A DNA stretch of 64,000 nucleotides from Edaphobacter lichenicola (lineage in GTDB: Bacteria > Acidobacteriota > Terriglobia > Terriglobales > Acidobacteriaceae), in NCBI RefSeq assembly GCF_014201315.1, contig NZ_JACHDY010000002.1, positions 186,001 through 250,000 of the forward strand. Direction: 5' to 3'. The notes under the pieces are model-generated. The model saw nothing but the letters and a program-made list of their open reading frames with translations. It did not search any database and was not told the origin of the DNA. The position numbers were made by a program, and so were the translations under genes. Shown here in pieces: positions 43,859 through 52,433 of this stretch; the first letter of the stretch is position 1; each line of letters starts with the position of its first letter.

Positions 43859-46069
43859 CTACTGGAACGCCTTATCCCAATTCTTAATCAAATTGTTCAC
43901 ATTCAGCGTCCCAATCCCAGTCGCAAAGTCCCATCCCGCATTGCTGTTATAGGCCTTCTCATAGGCCTTGCTTGAAACCGAGAGAACACCGTTCGTTCCC
44001 GAAGGCGTATAGCAGTTGAACTTGCCCAGGCAGTTCACGTCCATATCGCCCAGAGTCACATCGTAGAACGTGCACGTGCTGTCCACTCCGTTGCCCAGCG
44101 TCGCGCTGCAGGAGTTGTTCCCCGCGCCGCCAAACTCCTGCCTGGCCAGCGCATAGTAAACATAGTTCGGATTACCCTGCGGCGTTCCGGTCGACTGATC
44201 GACCAGCGCCTGGATACCCGCCACAATCGGCGCCGCAAACGACGTACCGCCCGCGCCCGACCAGTTCGACGGATCGCCCGTGCACGGAGCACCGCCCGCA
44301 CCCGGCGCTGGCTGGCTGTAGCAGAACACATAGTAGTGTCCCCAAACGCCATTCGCCGCGAACAGCGACACATCCGGAAGGTCCCGCACTCCGTCCGCAG
44401 GATTGCCGAACAGGCTGCGCTGATAGTTCGGCTTCTTGTAGCCCTTGCACGTCCCGCTGTCTGCCGCCGTGCCGTTCAGAGGCGACGTATTGCCGTACGC
44501 ACAGTTGCTCGGTCCGCCGCTTCCGCTCGCCGTAGTCAGAAAGAACGCCTCACCCTCAGCCGAGTTGCAGAAGCCATTCTTGCCAAAAGGGACGTTGTAT
44601 CCAACCGTGTTCGTGATCAGCGTGCTCGCGCAGGAGTCATTCCACGGAATCTCAGGAATGTACGACTTCGCTGAGCCGAAGGTTGCATTGTTCTTCGCGC
44701 TCCAATAGGTGGAGACGGTCCCGGCGTACGTGTCGCCAAAGTCCGTTCCGCCCACCGCCACGTTGTACTGCGTCGAAGCGAATCCGCTCACCGCAATACC
44801 GAACTGCGCCGCAGGCTGATTCGCATCGCAGCTTGCCGCACCCTCGTCACCCGAGGACACAAACACCGAAACCCCCTCCGCCGAGGCCTGCTGGTAAGCC
44901 GTGCTGTAGGTCGCATTGCCCGCCGCTCCCAGCCCAGCCTCGCACTCGCCATAGCTGATGCTGATAACCGGCGGAGGCAACGGCAGATTGATCAGAGCGT
45001 TGATCGCCAGCAATCCGCCAAACGTCGTCTGCGTATCGGCGCACGAGGCCAGAACGATCGCAGCGTTTGGAGCCGCGGCGCTCGCATACTCAGCATCGAG
45101 AATCGCCTCGCCGTCATTTCCAATCAGCACGCCGGGGTTCTTGCAGCCACCCGGATGAACCTGCCGGAAGCTGCCCTTCGTGTACTTCGACAGCCCGAAC
45201 GTGCTCCGGAACGTAACCCAGTCCGCCGTCGAGTAGACGTTAGTGTTTTCAATCACCACCACCGTCTCGCCCTTGCCGGTAACGCCTCTGCCGTAGACCG
45301 GCCCAAAGTTATAGATCGTGTGCAGATCGTCCGGCACCACCGCTTGAAAACCCGCGTTCGTCGTAAAGTCAGGACTCGCCCCCTCAGGCTTCGCAGCCCT
45401 GGCGACGATTCCCTTGGAGGCACCATCGATACGCGCCGCGCTGATGCCCTTATTCGCAGGCTTCGGACGGAAGTCGCTCAACGAGCTCACGCCCACCACC
45501 ACCTCCGCCAGCGCCGCAGGAATCTGCGGATTCTGCATGTTGGCAATATGCGATTCACCACGCACCTTCAACGTGTGCATCTCCGTGCGAAACGCGCTAT
45601 TCACCTGCGCCGCACTTCCCGAAAAATCGACCACCATCCCGCTCTTCGAAACTTCGTTGACCTCAAATCCATGGCTCTTGAGCCATCCCGTCACCTCTGC
45701 GATGTCCTTCGCGCTCGGACCATAGTCGGCTCCAAGCTCTTCGGCCGTCAGCCACTGATGAAAGTCCGGGCTGCCCGGCCTGTGCATCGACTCGATCTTG
45801 GCCGTCAGCGCCGCCTCGCGCTCCGCCGGCCGCTTCAGTTGCAGCAGCATATGGTCCAGCCGCATTGCGCCATCCACCGCGCCCCGGTCATTCAGCGCAT
45901 TCGCCTCCGGGCGTACATTGCCGGCCAGCGTGATCATCTTGCTGTCCGACACCGGTGCCGTCACCGTTGACCTGGCCGAGGTTCCAGTCTGAGCCTGCCC
46001 CGAAGACAACAGGGAGATTCCCATCGCCGAAAGACAGAGAAATTGCGTACAAAGAGAACGTAGTTTCAT
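43859..46069 (-). CDS. Secreted S53 (sedolisin/kumamolisin) peptidase
   Basis: The 736-residue protein has a signal peptide (MKLRSLCTQFLCLSAMGISL), a prodomain to about 200 (FHQWLTAEELGADYGPSAKD, GSAAQVNSAFRTEMHTLKVR), and the catalytic domain. GEAILDAEYASAAAPNA holds the Glu/Asp pair, and GGTSFAAPIVAGIQALVDQ the nucleophile Ser. S53 enzymes work at low pH, fitting an acidic-soil organism. It is cut free by processing of its own prodomain in this family. A strong terminator follows. Confidence 0.93.
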   Translation of the reverse strand: MKLRSLCTQFLCLSAMGISLLSSGQAQTGTSARSTVTAPVSDSKMITLAGNVRPEANALNDRGAVDGAMRLDHMLLQLKRPAEREAALTAKIESMHRPGSPDFHQWLTAEELGADYGPSAKDIAEVTGWLKSHGFEVNEVSKSGMVVDFSGSAAQVNSAFRTEMHTLKVRGESHIANMQNPQIPAALAEVVVGVSSLSDFRPKPANKGISAARIDGASKGIVARAAKPEGASPDFTTNAGFQAVVPDDLHTIYNFGPVYGRGVTGKGETVVVIENTNVYSTADWVTFRSTFGLSKYTKGSFRQVHPGGCKNPGVLIGNDGEAILDAEYASAAAPNAAIVLASCADTQTTFGGLLAINALINLPLPPPVISISYGECEAGLGAAGNATYSTAYQQASAEGVSVFVSSGDEGAASCDANQPAAQFGIAVSGFASTQYNVAVGGTDFGDTYAGTVSTYWSAKNNATFGSAKSYIPEIPWNDSCASTLITNTVGYNVPFGKNGFCNSAEGEAFFLTTASGSGGPSNCAYGNTSPLNGTAADSGTCKGYKKPNYQRSLFGNPADGVRDLPDVSLFAANGVWGHYYVFCYSQPAPGAGGAPCTGDPSNWSGAGGTSFAAPIVAGIQALVDQSTGTPQGNPNYVYYALARQEFGGAGNNSCSATLGNGVDSTCTFYDVTLGDMDVNCLGKFNCYTPSGTNGVLSVSSKAYEKAYNSNAGWDFATGIGTLNVNNLIKNWDKAFQ

Positions 46070-46530
46070 GAAATAGCCTCACTCAATATGGTTTGCGTGC
46101 TGAATCGGTCGCAGAGAAGCACTGAGCTCTGCGAAGAAACGTAGAGCGTTGCGAAGAAGCGTCGAGCTAGGAGGTACAACGAACGTTGTATTGCGGAGTC
46201 CCCTGTTTGGTGCAAGTTACCGTCGGTGGGAGGATACTACGGGCCTCCTCCAGCGAGGTCAAGCGCGAAAATCTCGCTTGTGCGCAAGATAAAAAAATAC
46301 TTCACCCCCGTGTCACATTCTTCGGAGCCAGCAAGTACGCTGCCAAAACACCACGCCCACCACGCAATCCACCACGTTCTCACCACCAAAAAACCACACT
46401 CAAAACGCCGTTTTCCGCAAAACCCCAGCAAAAACCACAACTCCGCTGGCCAAAAAAATTACTCCCCCGAAATCCACCGCCGCCCGCGGTTAGGATAGCC
46501 AGAGACCCCAGCAAAAAGGCCTCCTCACCA
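46070..46530. other. Intergenic region rich in CACCAC
   Basis: No supported gene. The part at 46330-46445 is pyrimidine-poor on one strand with repeated CCACCACG, CACCACC and CAAAACG words. A similar CACCAC-rich stretch lies at 59208-59385. The upstream part should contain the S53 promoter. Confidence 0.5.
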
Positions 46531-47145
46531 ATGACCCGCCCCATCCCCGGCAGAATCGAAACCATCGTAGGCCCCATGTTCTCCGGCAAATCCGAGGAGC
46601 TCATCCGACGCCTCAAACGCGCCCGCATCGCCCGCCAGCGCGTCGCCTGCTACAAGCCCGACATCGACCTCCGCTACCACCGCACCTCCATCGCCAGCCA
46701 CAGCTCCCAGACCCACGAAGCCTGCACCGTCACCAACGTAGAGCACCTAAAAGCCGCGCTATTCCCTCAGTTAGACGACATCGACGTCATCGGCATCGAC
46801 GAGGCTCAGTTCTTCGACGACACCATCCTCCCCCTCACCGTAGAGCTCGTCCACCTCGGCAAACGCATCATCCTCGCCGGCCTCGACACCACCTTCAACG
46901 CCGAGCCCTTCGGCCCCATTCCCGCCCTCATGGCCATCGCCGACGAGGTCACCAAGCTCTCTGCCGTCTGCATGGTCTGCGGCGCCCCCGCCATCCACAC
47001 CCAGCGCCTCGGCCAAAGCCAGGAGCTCGTCCTCGTAGGCGCCGCAGGCCTCTACGAAGCCCGCTGCCGCACCCACTTCGAGCCCTTTCTCGACGACCAA
47101 CACTCCGAACAACTCGAACTCCCCACCGTCGCAACGATCCTCTAA
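46531..47145 (+). CDS. tdk: Thymidine kinase (Tdk, type II)
   Basis: Tdk makes dTMP from thymidine in the salvage pathway. The 204-residue protein has the P-loop GPMFSGKSEELIRRLKRA, the DEAQFFD box, GLDTTFNAEPFGPIPALMAI and a zinc site of CMVCGAPAIHTQ with the later CRTHFEPF. It has the normal length for tetrameric bacterial Tdk. ATG 46531 is chosen because the conserved N-terminus starts there. Confidence 0.95.
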   Translation: MTRPIPGRIETIVGPMFSGKSEELIRRLKRARIARQRVACYKPDIDLRYHRTSIASHSSQTHEACTVTNVEHLKAALFPQLDDIDVIGIDEAQFFDDTILPLTVELVHLGKRIILAGLDTTFNAEPFGPIPALMAIADEVTKLSAVCMVCGAPAIHTQRLGQSQELVLVGAAGLYEARCRTHFEPFLDDQHSEQLELPTVATIL

Positions 47146-47217
47146 GCAAACAGAACCGCCAAACAGGAACGCCCTTCGCGATCATGATAAAAATAAGCGA
47201 CCTCCGGAGACATCACG

Positions 47218-48189
47218 TTGAGCAAAAAACAAGAAAGAATCCTCACGGGCATCTTCCTGTTCTTCGTCTGTGTGCAACTAGCCCATTTTGTGCACAACGG
47301 CTGGTATACGTACGGGCACACCGCACAAGTACAAAGACCACAAATGGGCGGTACCTTTCGTCTTGCCCTTCCTGCTCTGATCCAGACGACCACCAGGATC
47401 TTCCATGTGAACGACACGTCCATTACTGCCGCCGCGTTCGACTTGATAACAGGATTCTCCGCACTCTACCTCCTGTATTTGATGACGGTCGATCTCCCGT
47501 TGGAAGAGCCGGATCGGCCGAAAGACAGAGCGCTGAAGATCCTCTTCTTCCTGGCGATCATTCAATTTCCGCTTGCTTGGGTAGTTCCCTGGCAACGGCC
47601 CGAGACGATGCCTTCCGCTCTCTTCCTGGCGTTCTCTCTCTTCTGTCTCGCGAAGATCGAAAAAAATCGGCTGTGGTCGCTTCCACTTCTGGCTGCAGTC
47701 CTGATTCAAACCCTCGTTCGGACCGACGTGCCCCTTGTCTTTGGGGCGGCAACCGCTTTCGTTGGCCTCTGGTCCCTCGTCAAAAAGGGGTCGCAGGGTA
47801 AATTCCGCGCGAGCATGGACTACATCGTCATCGGCAGTCTTATCGCCCTCATCTCTGCGGGGATTCAGGTTTACCTGCACACCCTCTATCCACAGGCCAG
47901 CGTAGACATCCAGTTCGGGCCGAATTCTACCTTTCACAATCTCGAGATCCTCACCATCATCTTGGCGCCGTTCGTCTCATTCGCACTATTGTTGATGGTC
48001 TACCGGCCTCCTCTAACCGCCGTGGAAAAAGTGGCGATGGCGTCTGCTCTCCTCTATCTACCGATGTACTTCACGTTCGGCCTCGTCACCGAAGCGCGCA
48101 TTTATGTGCCCTTCCTGCTGATTATGTGCATGGTCACCGCCAGGGTATCGGCATCTTTCCTGAGCGCCCGATTCGACGCCGCCACCTGA
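47218..48189 (+). CDS. Polytopic membrane protein, unknown
   Basis: The 323-residue protein starts at TTG 47218 after CCGGAG. It has about eight hydrophobic segments (ILTGIFLFFVCVQLAHFVHN, FDLITGFSALYLLYLMTVDL, LIALISAGIQVYLHTLY, ILAPFVSFALLLMVYRP, IYVPFLLIMCMVTARVS). The arrangement recalls GT-C type glycosyltransferases or their relatives, but no catalytic acidic motif is evident. It is followed by a shared hairpin and the S10 gene in opposite orientation. Confidence 0.6.
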   Translation: MSKKQERILTGIFLFFVCVQLAHFVHNGWYTYGHTAQVQRPQMGGTFRLALPALIQTTTRIFHVNDTSITAAAFDLITGFSALYLLYLMTVDLPLEEPDRPKDRALKILFFLAIIQFPLAWVVPWQRPETMPSALFLAFSLFCLAKIEKNRLWSLPLLAAVLIQTLVRTDVPLVFGAATAFVGLWSLVKKGSQGKFRASMDYIVIGSLIALISAGIQVYLHTLYPQASVDIQFGPNSTFHNLEILTIILAPFVSFALLLMVYRPPLTAVEKVAMASALLYLPMYFTFGLVTEARIYVPFLLIMCMVTARVSASFLSARFDAAT

Positions 48190-48240
48190 TGCGCGCCTGA
48201 CAAAACATCCAGCCGCCGGCCGCCTCAAGATACTCAAAAC

Positions 48241-48271
48241 GATGCCAGGAAGATACTGCCTTCCTGGCATC
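48241..48271. terminator. Bidirectional terminator-like hairpin
   Basis: GATGCCAGGAAG (48241-48252) pairs perfectly with CTTCCTGGCATC (48260-48271). On the minus strand GTTTTGAG follows, weakly fitting an end for the S10 gene. On the plus strand there is no T-tract. Confidence 0.6.
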
Positions 48272-48296
48272 GTCACGCCTCCCAACTGCGCTGGCT

Positions 48297-49865
48297 TCAG
48301 TGCTTCGACACCATCTCCATCACATCCTTGCGCAGCGCCAGCGAGCTAGCCGGCCGCGCATAGTACATGTGCCCCCCGGGATACTCATGCACCTGCACCC
48401 GCGTCGGATCGCCCATCGGCGGAATCTGGCTCACCGTTAGCACCGACCCCATAAACGGGCAGGATAGATCCGCCCATCCATGCGCAATCACGACGCGCAG
48501 CTTCGGATCGGTAGCCACCGCAACCCTCAGATCCGTCGCCGAAGCCGACCCCGAAAACGCGCCATTACGCCCGCTGTTATCCCACATCCTGTTCACGTCG
48601 AACGACAGCGCGTTGTAACTCGCATCCGTCTTCCAACCAACCGTCCGAGTCACAAAATCCACCATCGCCGTAGTCGTCGGCGCAATAATACTCAACAAAA
48701 TCGGGTCCTGCGTCTCCTGCGTAGGGTTGTAAGGAAACGGATCGTAAGCCGTCACGTTCGGGTCATACCGGCTGCCCAGTTTGCCCGTCTCCCGAAACTC
48801 CTCCCGCAAAAACGCTTGCGTCTCCAGCCGCCCACCCGACTGCTTCACAAACGTCGGATCAAGTCCCGTCAGCTCCGTCACCTTCTTCACCAGACGAGGC
48901 GTCGCCGCCGGATCGCTGTTGCCCTTCATCAGGTCCACCGCATACTCGCTCCGCGTGTAGTCGATCACCTCGCCCATGTTCTCGTTCGTCAGCTTGCCCT
49001 GCCGCTCATAGTTCGCCGCCACGATCGAAGGCAGCGTCATCATCCACGGAATCGGCGAGATATCCGGCGAACCACCCTGCGGAGACAGCGCCGGCGAAAC
49101 CAGCACCAACCCATTCACCGCAACCCCGGTCTGTGACTGCAGATAAGCCGTCAGCCTCGGTCCGCGATACCCCCCATAGCTCTCGCCCACAATGTACTTG
49201 CGAGCCTGCAGCCGCCCGTTCTTCACCAGCCAGTCGTAGATGTTCCGCGACAGATACGCAATGTCCTGGTCCGGCCCATAAAACTGCTTCTTCGACTCCT
49301 CCTCCGACACCAGCGAACGCGAAAAACCCGTCCCGATCGGGTCGATAAACACCAGGTCCGTAAAGTCCAGCCACGTCCCCGGATTGTCCGTCAGCGTCGC
49401 CGGATCCGACGGACTCTGCCCCTCCGCGCCGAACGCCACTCTCTTCGGCCCAATCGCCCCCAGGTTCAAATAAACCGAAGCCGCGCCCGGCCCACCGTTG
49501 AATGCAAACGTCACCGGCCGGTCTTTGCTCTCAACAACACGATCCTTGCCCTCAACAACATAGGACGTATAAACCACCTCGCCGCTCAGCCCGCCCTTGC
49601 CATCCCGCACCGGCAGCGTACCCACGGTCACGGTGTAGTGCAGCGTCTTGCCGTCCAGCTGCATGGTCTGCTCCACATGCGCATCCGCCGGAAGAGGAGG
49701 CAACGTAGCCGAGATTCCCGGCGTAGCCGCAGGCTTCGCGTCAGCGGGCTTCGCATCCGGCCCGGCCTGTGCAGCCGCGAAAAGAGGAACCAGTGCAGAG
49801 AAACTTGTAAGAAGGAACGAAAAAACCACGAACTTCGACAGGGACGGAAACCGCATTGCAATCAT
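48297..49865 (-). CDS. Exported S10 serine carboxypeptidase-like protein
   Basis: The 522-residue protein has a signal peptide (FVVFSFLLTSFSALVPLFAA), an Ala/Pro linker, then FAFNGGPGAASVYLNLGAIG (oxyanion region), VFIDPIGTGFSRS, the nucleophile Ser in GESYGGYRGP, Asp in AHGWADLSCPF and His in EYPGGHMYYAR. This is a full S10 triad. It probably trims C-terminal residues from peptides outside the cytoplasm. ATG 49865 or 49856 are both possible starts. The frame is open far upstream only as a shadow of sodC. Confidence 0.9.
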   Translation of the reverse strand: MIAMRFPSLSKFVVFSFLLTSFSALVPLFAAAQAGPDAKPADAKPAATPGISATLPPLPADAHVEQTMQLDGKTLHYTVTVGTLPVRDGKGGLSGEVVYTSYVVEGKDRVVESKDRPVTFAFNGGPGAASVYLNLGAIGPKRVAFGAEGQSPSDPATLTDNPGTWLDFTDLVFIDPIGTGFSRSLVSEEESKKQFYGPDQDIAYLSRNIYDWLVKNGRLQARKYIVGESYGGYRGPRLTAYLQSQTGVAVNGLVLVSPALSPQGGSPDISPIPWMMTLPSIVAANYERQGKLTNENMGEVIDYTRSEYAVDLMKGNSDPAATPRLVKKVTELTGLDPTFVKQSGGRLETQAFLREEFRETGKLGSRYDPNVTAYDPFPYNPTQETQDPILLSIIAPTTTAMVDFVTRTVGWKTDASYNALSFDVNRMWDNSGRNGAFSGSASATDLRVAVATDPKLRVVIAHGWADLSCPFMGSVLTVSQIPPMGDPTRVQVHEYPGGHMYYARPASSLALRKDVMEMVSKH

Positions 49866-49959
49866 GATCCAAATTTTACATAGTTGTTCCGACGCAGCAC
49901 GCAACCCAAACAAATACTTCGGTATTCTCATCAGGTAGTCGATTTGGAGAATAGAACCC

Positions 49960-50508
49960 ATGCGCAACATCCTCGCCGCCGTCACCCTTAGCCTTCTCGT
50001 TGTCCCCGTCCTCGTTGTTCCCGCTTCCGCCAAGCCCAAGCCAAAGAACGTCGTCATCGTTCCCATTAAGACCGGCACCGGCGAAGATGCAGGAACCGCC
50101 ACCTTCAGCCCCTCGAAGAAGGGCGTTCGCATCAAGCTCGACCTCAAGAACCTCCCCGTAGGCGAGCATGGCGTCCATATCCACGCCAAAGCCCTCTGCG
50201 ACGCACCCGACTTCAAAACCGCAGGCGGCCACTTCAACCCCGAAAACAAACAGCACGGCTTCCAGAACCCCATGGGCCACCATGCCGGCGACCTGCCAAG
50301 CAACGTCACCATCGGCGAAGGCCATCTCGGCCAGGCCACCTTCAACGTGAACTACCTCTCGATGGACCCCACCGCAGCGAACAGCATCCTCGCCAACGGA
50401 GGAACCTCCATCGTCATCCACGAGAAAGCCGACGACATGAAGACCGACCCCTCCGGAAACTCCGGCAACCGGATCGCCTGCGGCGTCATCTCCGCTCCAA
50501 CCCCCTAA
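49960..50508 (+). CDS. sodC: Cu/Zn superoxide dismutase (SodC)
   Basis: SodC removes superoxide in the periplasm. The 182-residue protein has a signal peptide (LAAVTLSLLVVPVLVVPASA), copper ligands in GEHGVHIHAKALC, zinc and bridging His in GGHFNPENKQHGFQNPMGHH, and IVIHEKADD, with GNRIACGVI giving the active-site Arg and the disulfide Cys. The length is normal for an exported form. It is divergent from the S10 gene. Confidence 0.95.
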   Translation: MRNILAAVTLSLLVVPVLVVPASAKPKPKNVVIVPIKTGTGEDAGTATFSPSKKGVRIKLDLKNLPVGEHGVHIHAKALCDAPDFKTAGGHFNPENKQHGFQNPMGHHAGDLPSNVTIGEGHLGQATFNVNYLSMDPTAANSILANGGTSIVIHEKADDMKTDPSGNSGNRIACGVISAPTP

Positions 50509-50564
50509 CCCACATTCACTGTCCATCTGTGAACAAACCGGAACGCCCATGCGTATAGCAATCC

Positions 50565-51380
50565 ATGGGCGTTCTGCACATGGCGATTCCGACAGTGAGC
50601 CGGCACACGGCGCTCAAATCCCCGGCGCGCCGCCTGCCTAGAGTCCCGGCACAGCACGTTGCCACTCCCGACATCCTTCAAGTCCAGCAACAAATCAATC
50701 CATCCCCCGCTCCACGCGGTACACTTCTCCCACCGACAAAATCATTTGAGGCGAAGTTGGAGCGTACCCCACAACAGGATGCGGCACAGGAAGCAGCGCA
50801 GGAAGCCCTAGCCAAACTGGTGCGCCAGTGCATGGCCGGAGACTCCCAGTCCTGGCAGCAGCTCGTCGCCTCCCAGCATCGCCGTATCTACGCCATCTGC
50901 TACCGTTTCACCGGCTCAGGCACCGACGCCGAGGACCTCACCCAGGAGGTCTTTCTCAAGCTCTACAAGAACCTCGCCAGCTTCGATACCCAAAAAGGCA
51001 GCTTTCAGACCTGGATCACCACGCTGGCCCGCAATCTCCTGGTGGACCACTTTCGCCGCACCCGCCTCGAGCGCGCCTCCGAGTCCCTCGACGCCACCTT
51101 CGACGGCGAAGAGGACAGCCCCACCATGGCCGACCGGCTCGCCGACCCCCGGCCCTCCCAGGAGCATCATGTGGCCGGCCTCGAGCTCAAAGTTCGCGTC
51201 CAGAGCGCCCTAAAACAGCTCTCGCCCGAGCTTCGCGAAGCTGTTATTCTGCGCGATCTCGAGGATATGGATTACAAAGAGATATCACAGGTTCTCCGCA
51301 TACCCGAAGGAACCGTAAAAAGCCGCATCAGTCGCGGTCGCGGGGAACTTGCAAGGCTTCTGCAACGTATAGAAAGTTAG
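50565..51380 (+). CDS. ECF-type RNA polymerase sigma factor
   Basis: The 271-residue protein has a low-complexity N-terminal part of about 85 residues, then region 2 (LVRQCMAGDSQSWQQLVASQ, IYAICYRFTGSGTDAEDLTQ, EVFLKLYKNL) and region 4 (LSPELREAVILRDLEDMDYK, EISQVLRIPEGTVKSRISRG). That is the usual ECF layout without region 3. The N-terminal extension is longer than usual. ATG 50580 is a possible alternative start. It leads a four-gene run. The next gene encodes a zinc-type anti-sigma, so it is probably held inactive until a signal arrives. Confidence 0.92.
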   Translation: MGVLHMAIPTVSRHTALKSPARRLPRVPAQHVATPDILQVQQQINPSPAPRGTLLPPTKSFEAKLERTPQQDAAQEAAQEALAKLVRQCMAGDSQSWQQLVASQHRRIYAICYRFTGSGTDAEDLTQEVFLKLYKNLASFDTQKGSFQTWITTLARNLLVDHFRRTRLERASESLDATFDGEEDSPTMADRLADPRPSQEHHVAGLELKVRVQSALKQLSPELREAVILRDLEDMDYKEISQVLRIPEGTVKSRISRGRGELARLLQRIES

Positions 51381-51413
51381 TGGACATAGTGCTAGAGAGA
51401 GAGGTGGTTTAAA

Positions 51414-52433
51414 GTGGCAGACTTCAACCAATTCGGCAGCGTCAAACCAGGCGCACCCGGAGATCCTCAGCACTGCGCGCAGTGCGAGGCCATGTTCGCC
51501 GATGCCCTCGACGGTACCCTCTCCGCCGCAGATCAGGCCACCTTCGACACCCACATGATCGGCTGCCCCAGCTGCGCCGGCCTGCTCGCCGACGCCCAGC
51601 GCGGAGCCACCTGGATGGAGATGCTCAAATCTCCCCGCCCCGAGCCCCCCGTCTCCCTCTTTGAGAGCATCCTCGCCCAGACCAGCGGCAAGACCGCCCT
51701 CGGTCCCGCCAAAGAAGACCAGCCCCCTATCGTCCTCGGCCGAACCGACTACCTACGCACGCCGAATACCCTCCCCGGCCATTCGTCCCTGCTTCCCTCC
51801 GCCGGAGGAACCCTCGCAACCAGTCCCTTTACCTCTGCCAAGGTCCTTCCCTTCCGCACTCGGGTCACCTACGGGCTTCGTTCCCTGGGCCAGACCATGC
51901 TGCAGCCGCGCCTCGCCATGACTGCTGCCATGGCCTTCTTCTCCATCGCCCTTACCATGAACCTCACCGGCATCCACCTCAGTCAGCTTCACGCCAGCGA
52001 CCTCAAACCCTCCAGCATCATGCGCAGCTGCTACGAGGCCAAGGCCAAGGTAGTCCGCTACTCCGACAACCTGCGCGTGGTCTACGAGCTTGAGTCCCGC
52101 GTCCGCGACCTGCAGCAGCGCTCCTCCGACGATAACGGCTCAACCGGATCGTCTGGATCATCGACCAGCAGCACCCCCGTCAACCAGAACGACTCCACCC
52201 AGCCGGGCAGCAAGCCAGCTGGCGCCCAGCCGGATAATCAGAAGCCCGGCGACAAGAACGACCAGAAGCAGAACAGCCCCAAACCCAACCCTGGCTCCAG
52301 CCGCCGCGAAACCCCAGGCGGAAACGTTCAGCTAGTAGCATCTGTCAGCACCCGGGCCCCTCTCCCCTTCCAGTCTCAAGATTTTATTGTCTTTACTCCC
52401 AGTCTCATTAAGTCGGAAGGGGGATTGGTATGA
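51414..52433 (+). CDS. Anti-sigma factor, zinc-finger (ZAS-like) type
   Basis: The 339-residue protein starts at GTG 51414 after AGAGAGAGGTGG. The N-terminal domain has CAQCEAMFADALDGTLSAAD and THMIGCPSCAGL, the His-x3-Cys-x2-Cys pattern of zinc anti-sigma factors. A hydrophobic segment (LAMTAAMAFFSIALTMNLTG) at about 165-185 would cross the membrane. A coiled-coil piece and a Ser/Asn/Pro-rich outer tail follow. It should bind the sigma factor upstream. The ATGA overlap couples it to the next gene. Confidence 0.85.
   Translation: MADFNQFGSVKPGAPGDPQHCAQCEAMFADALDGTLSAADQATFDTHMIGCPSCAGLLADAQRGATWMEMLKSPRPEPPVSLFESILAQTSGKTALGPAKEDQPPIVLGRTDYLRTPNTLPGHSSLLPSAGGTLATSPFTSAKVLPFRTRVTYGLRSLGQTMLQPRLAMTAAMAFFSIALTMNLTGIHLSQLHASDLKPSSIMRSCYEAKAKVVRYSDNLRVVYELESRVRDLQQRSSDDNGSTGSSGSSTSSTPVNQNDSTQPGSKPAGAQPDNQKPGDKNDQKQNSPKPNPGSSRRETPGGNVQLVASVSTRAPLPFQSQDFIVFTPSLIKSEGGLV

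Noticed and set aside
46186-46530. Extension of tdk upstream to 46186 (319 residues)
   Set aside because: The extra residues are Lys/Pro/Asn-rich from the CACCAC tract. The conserved kinase start is at 46531.
49876-50550. Minus-strand frame opposite sodC, and the upstream extension of the S10 frame to 50345
   Set aside because: Both are shadows of sodC, which has all metal ligands. The S10 signal peptide sets its start near 49865.
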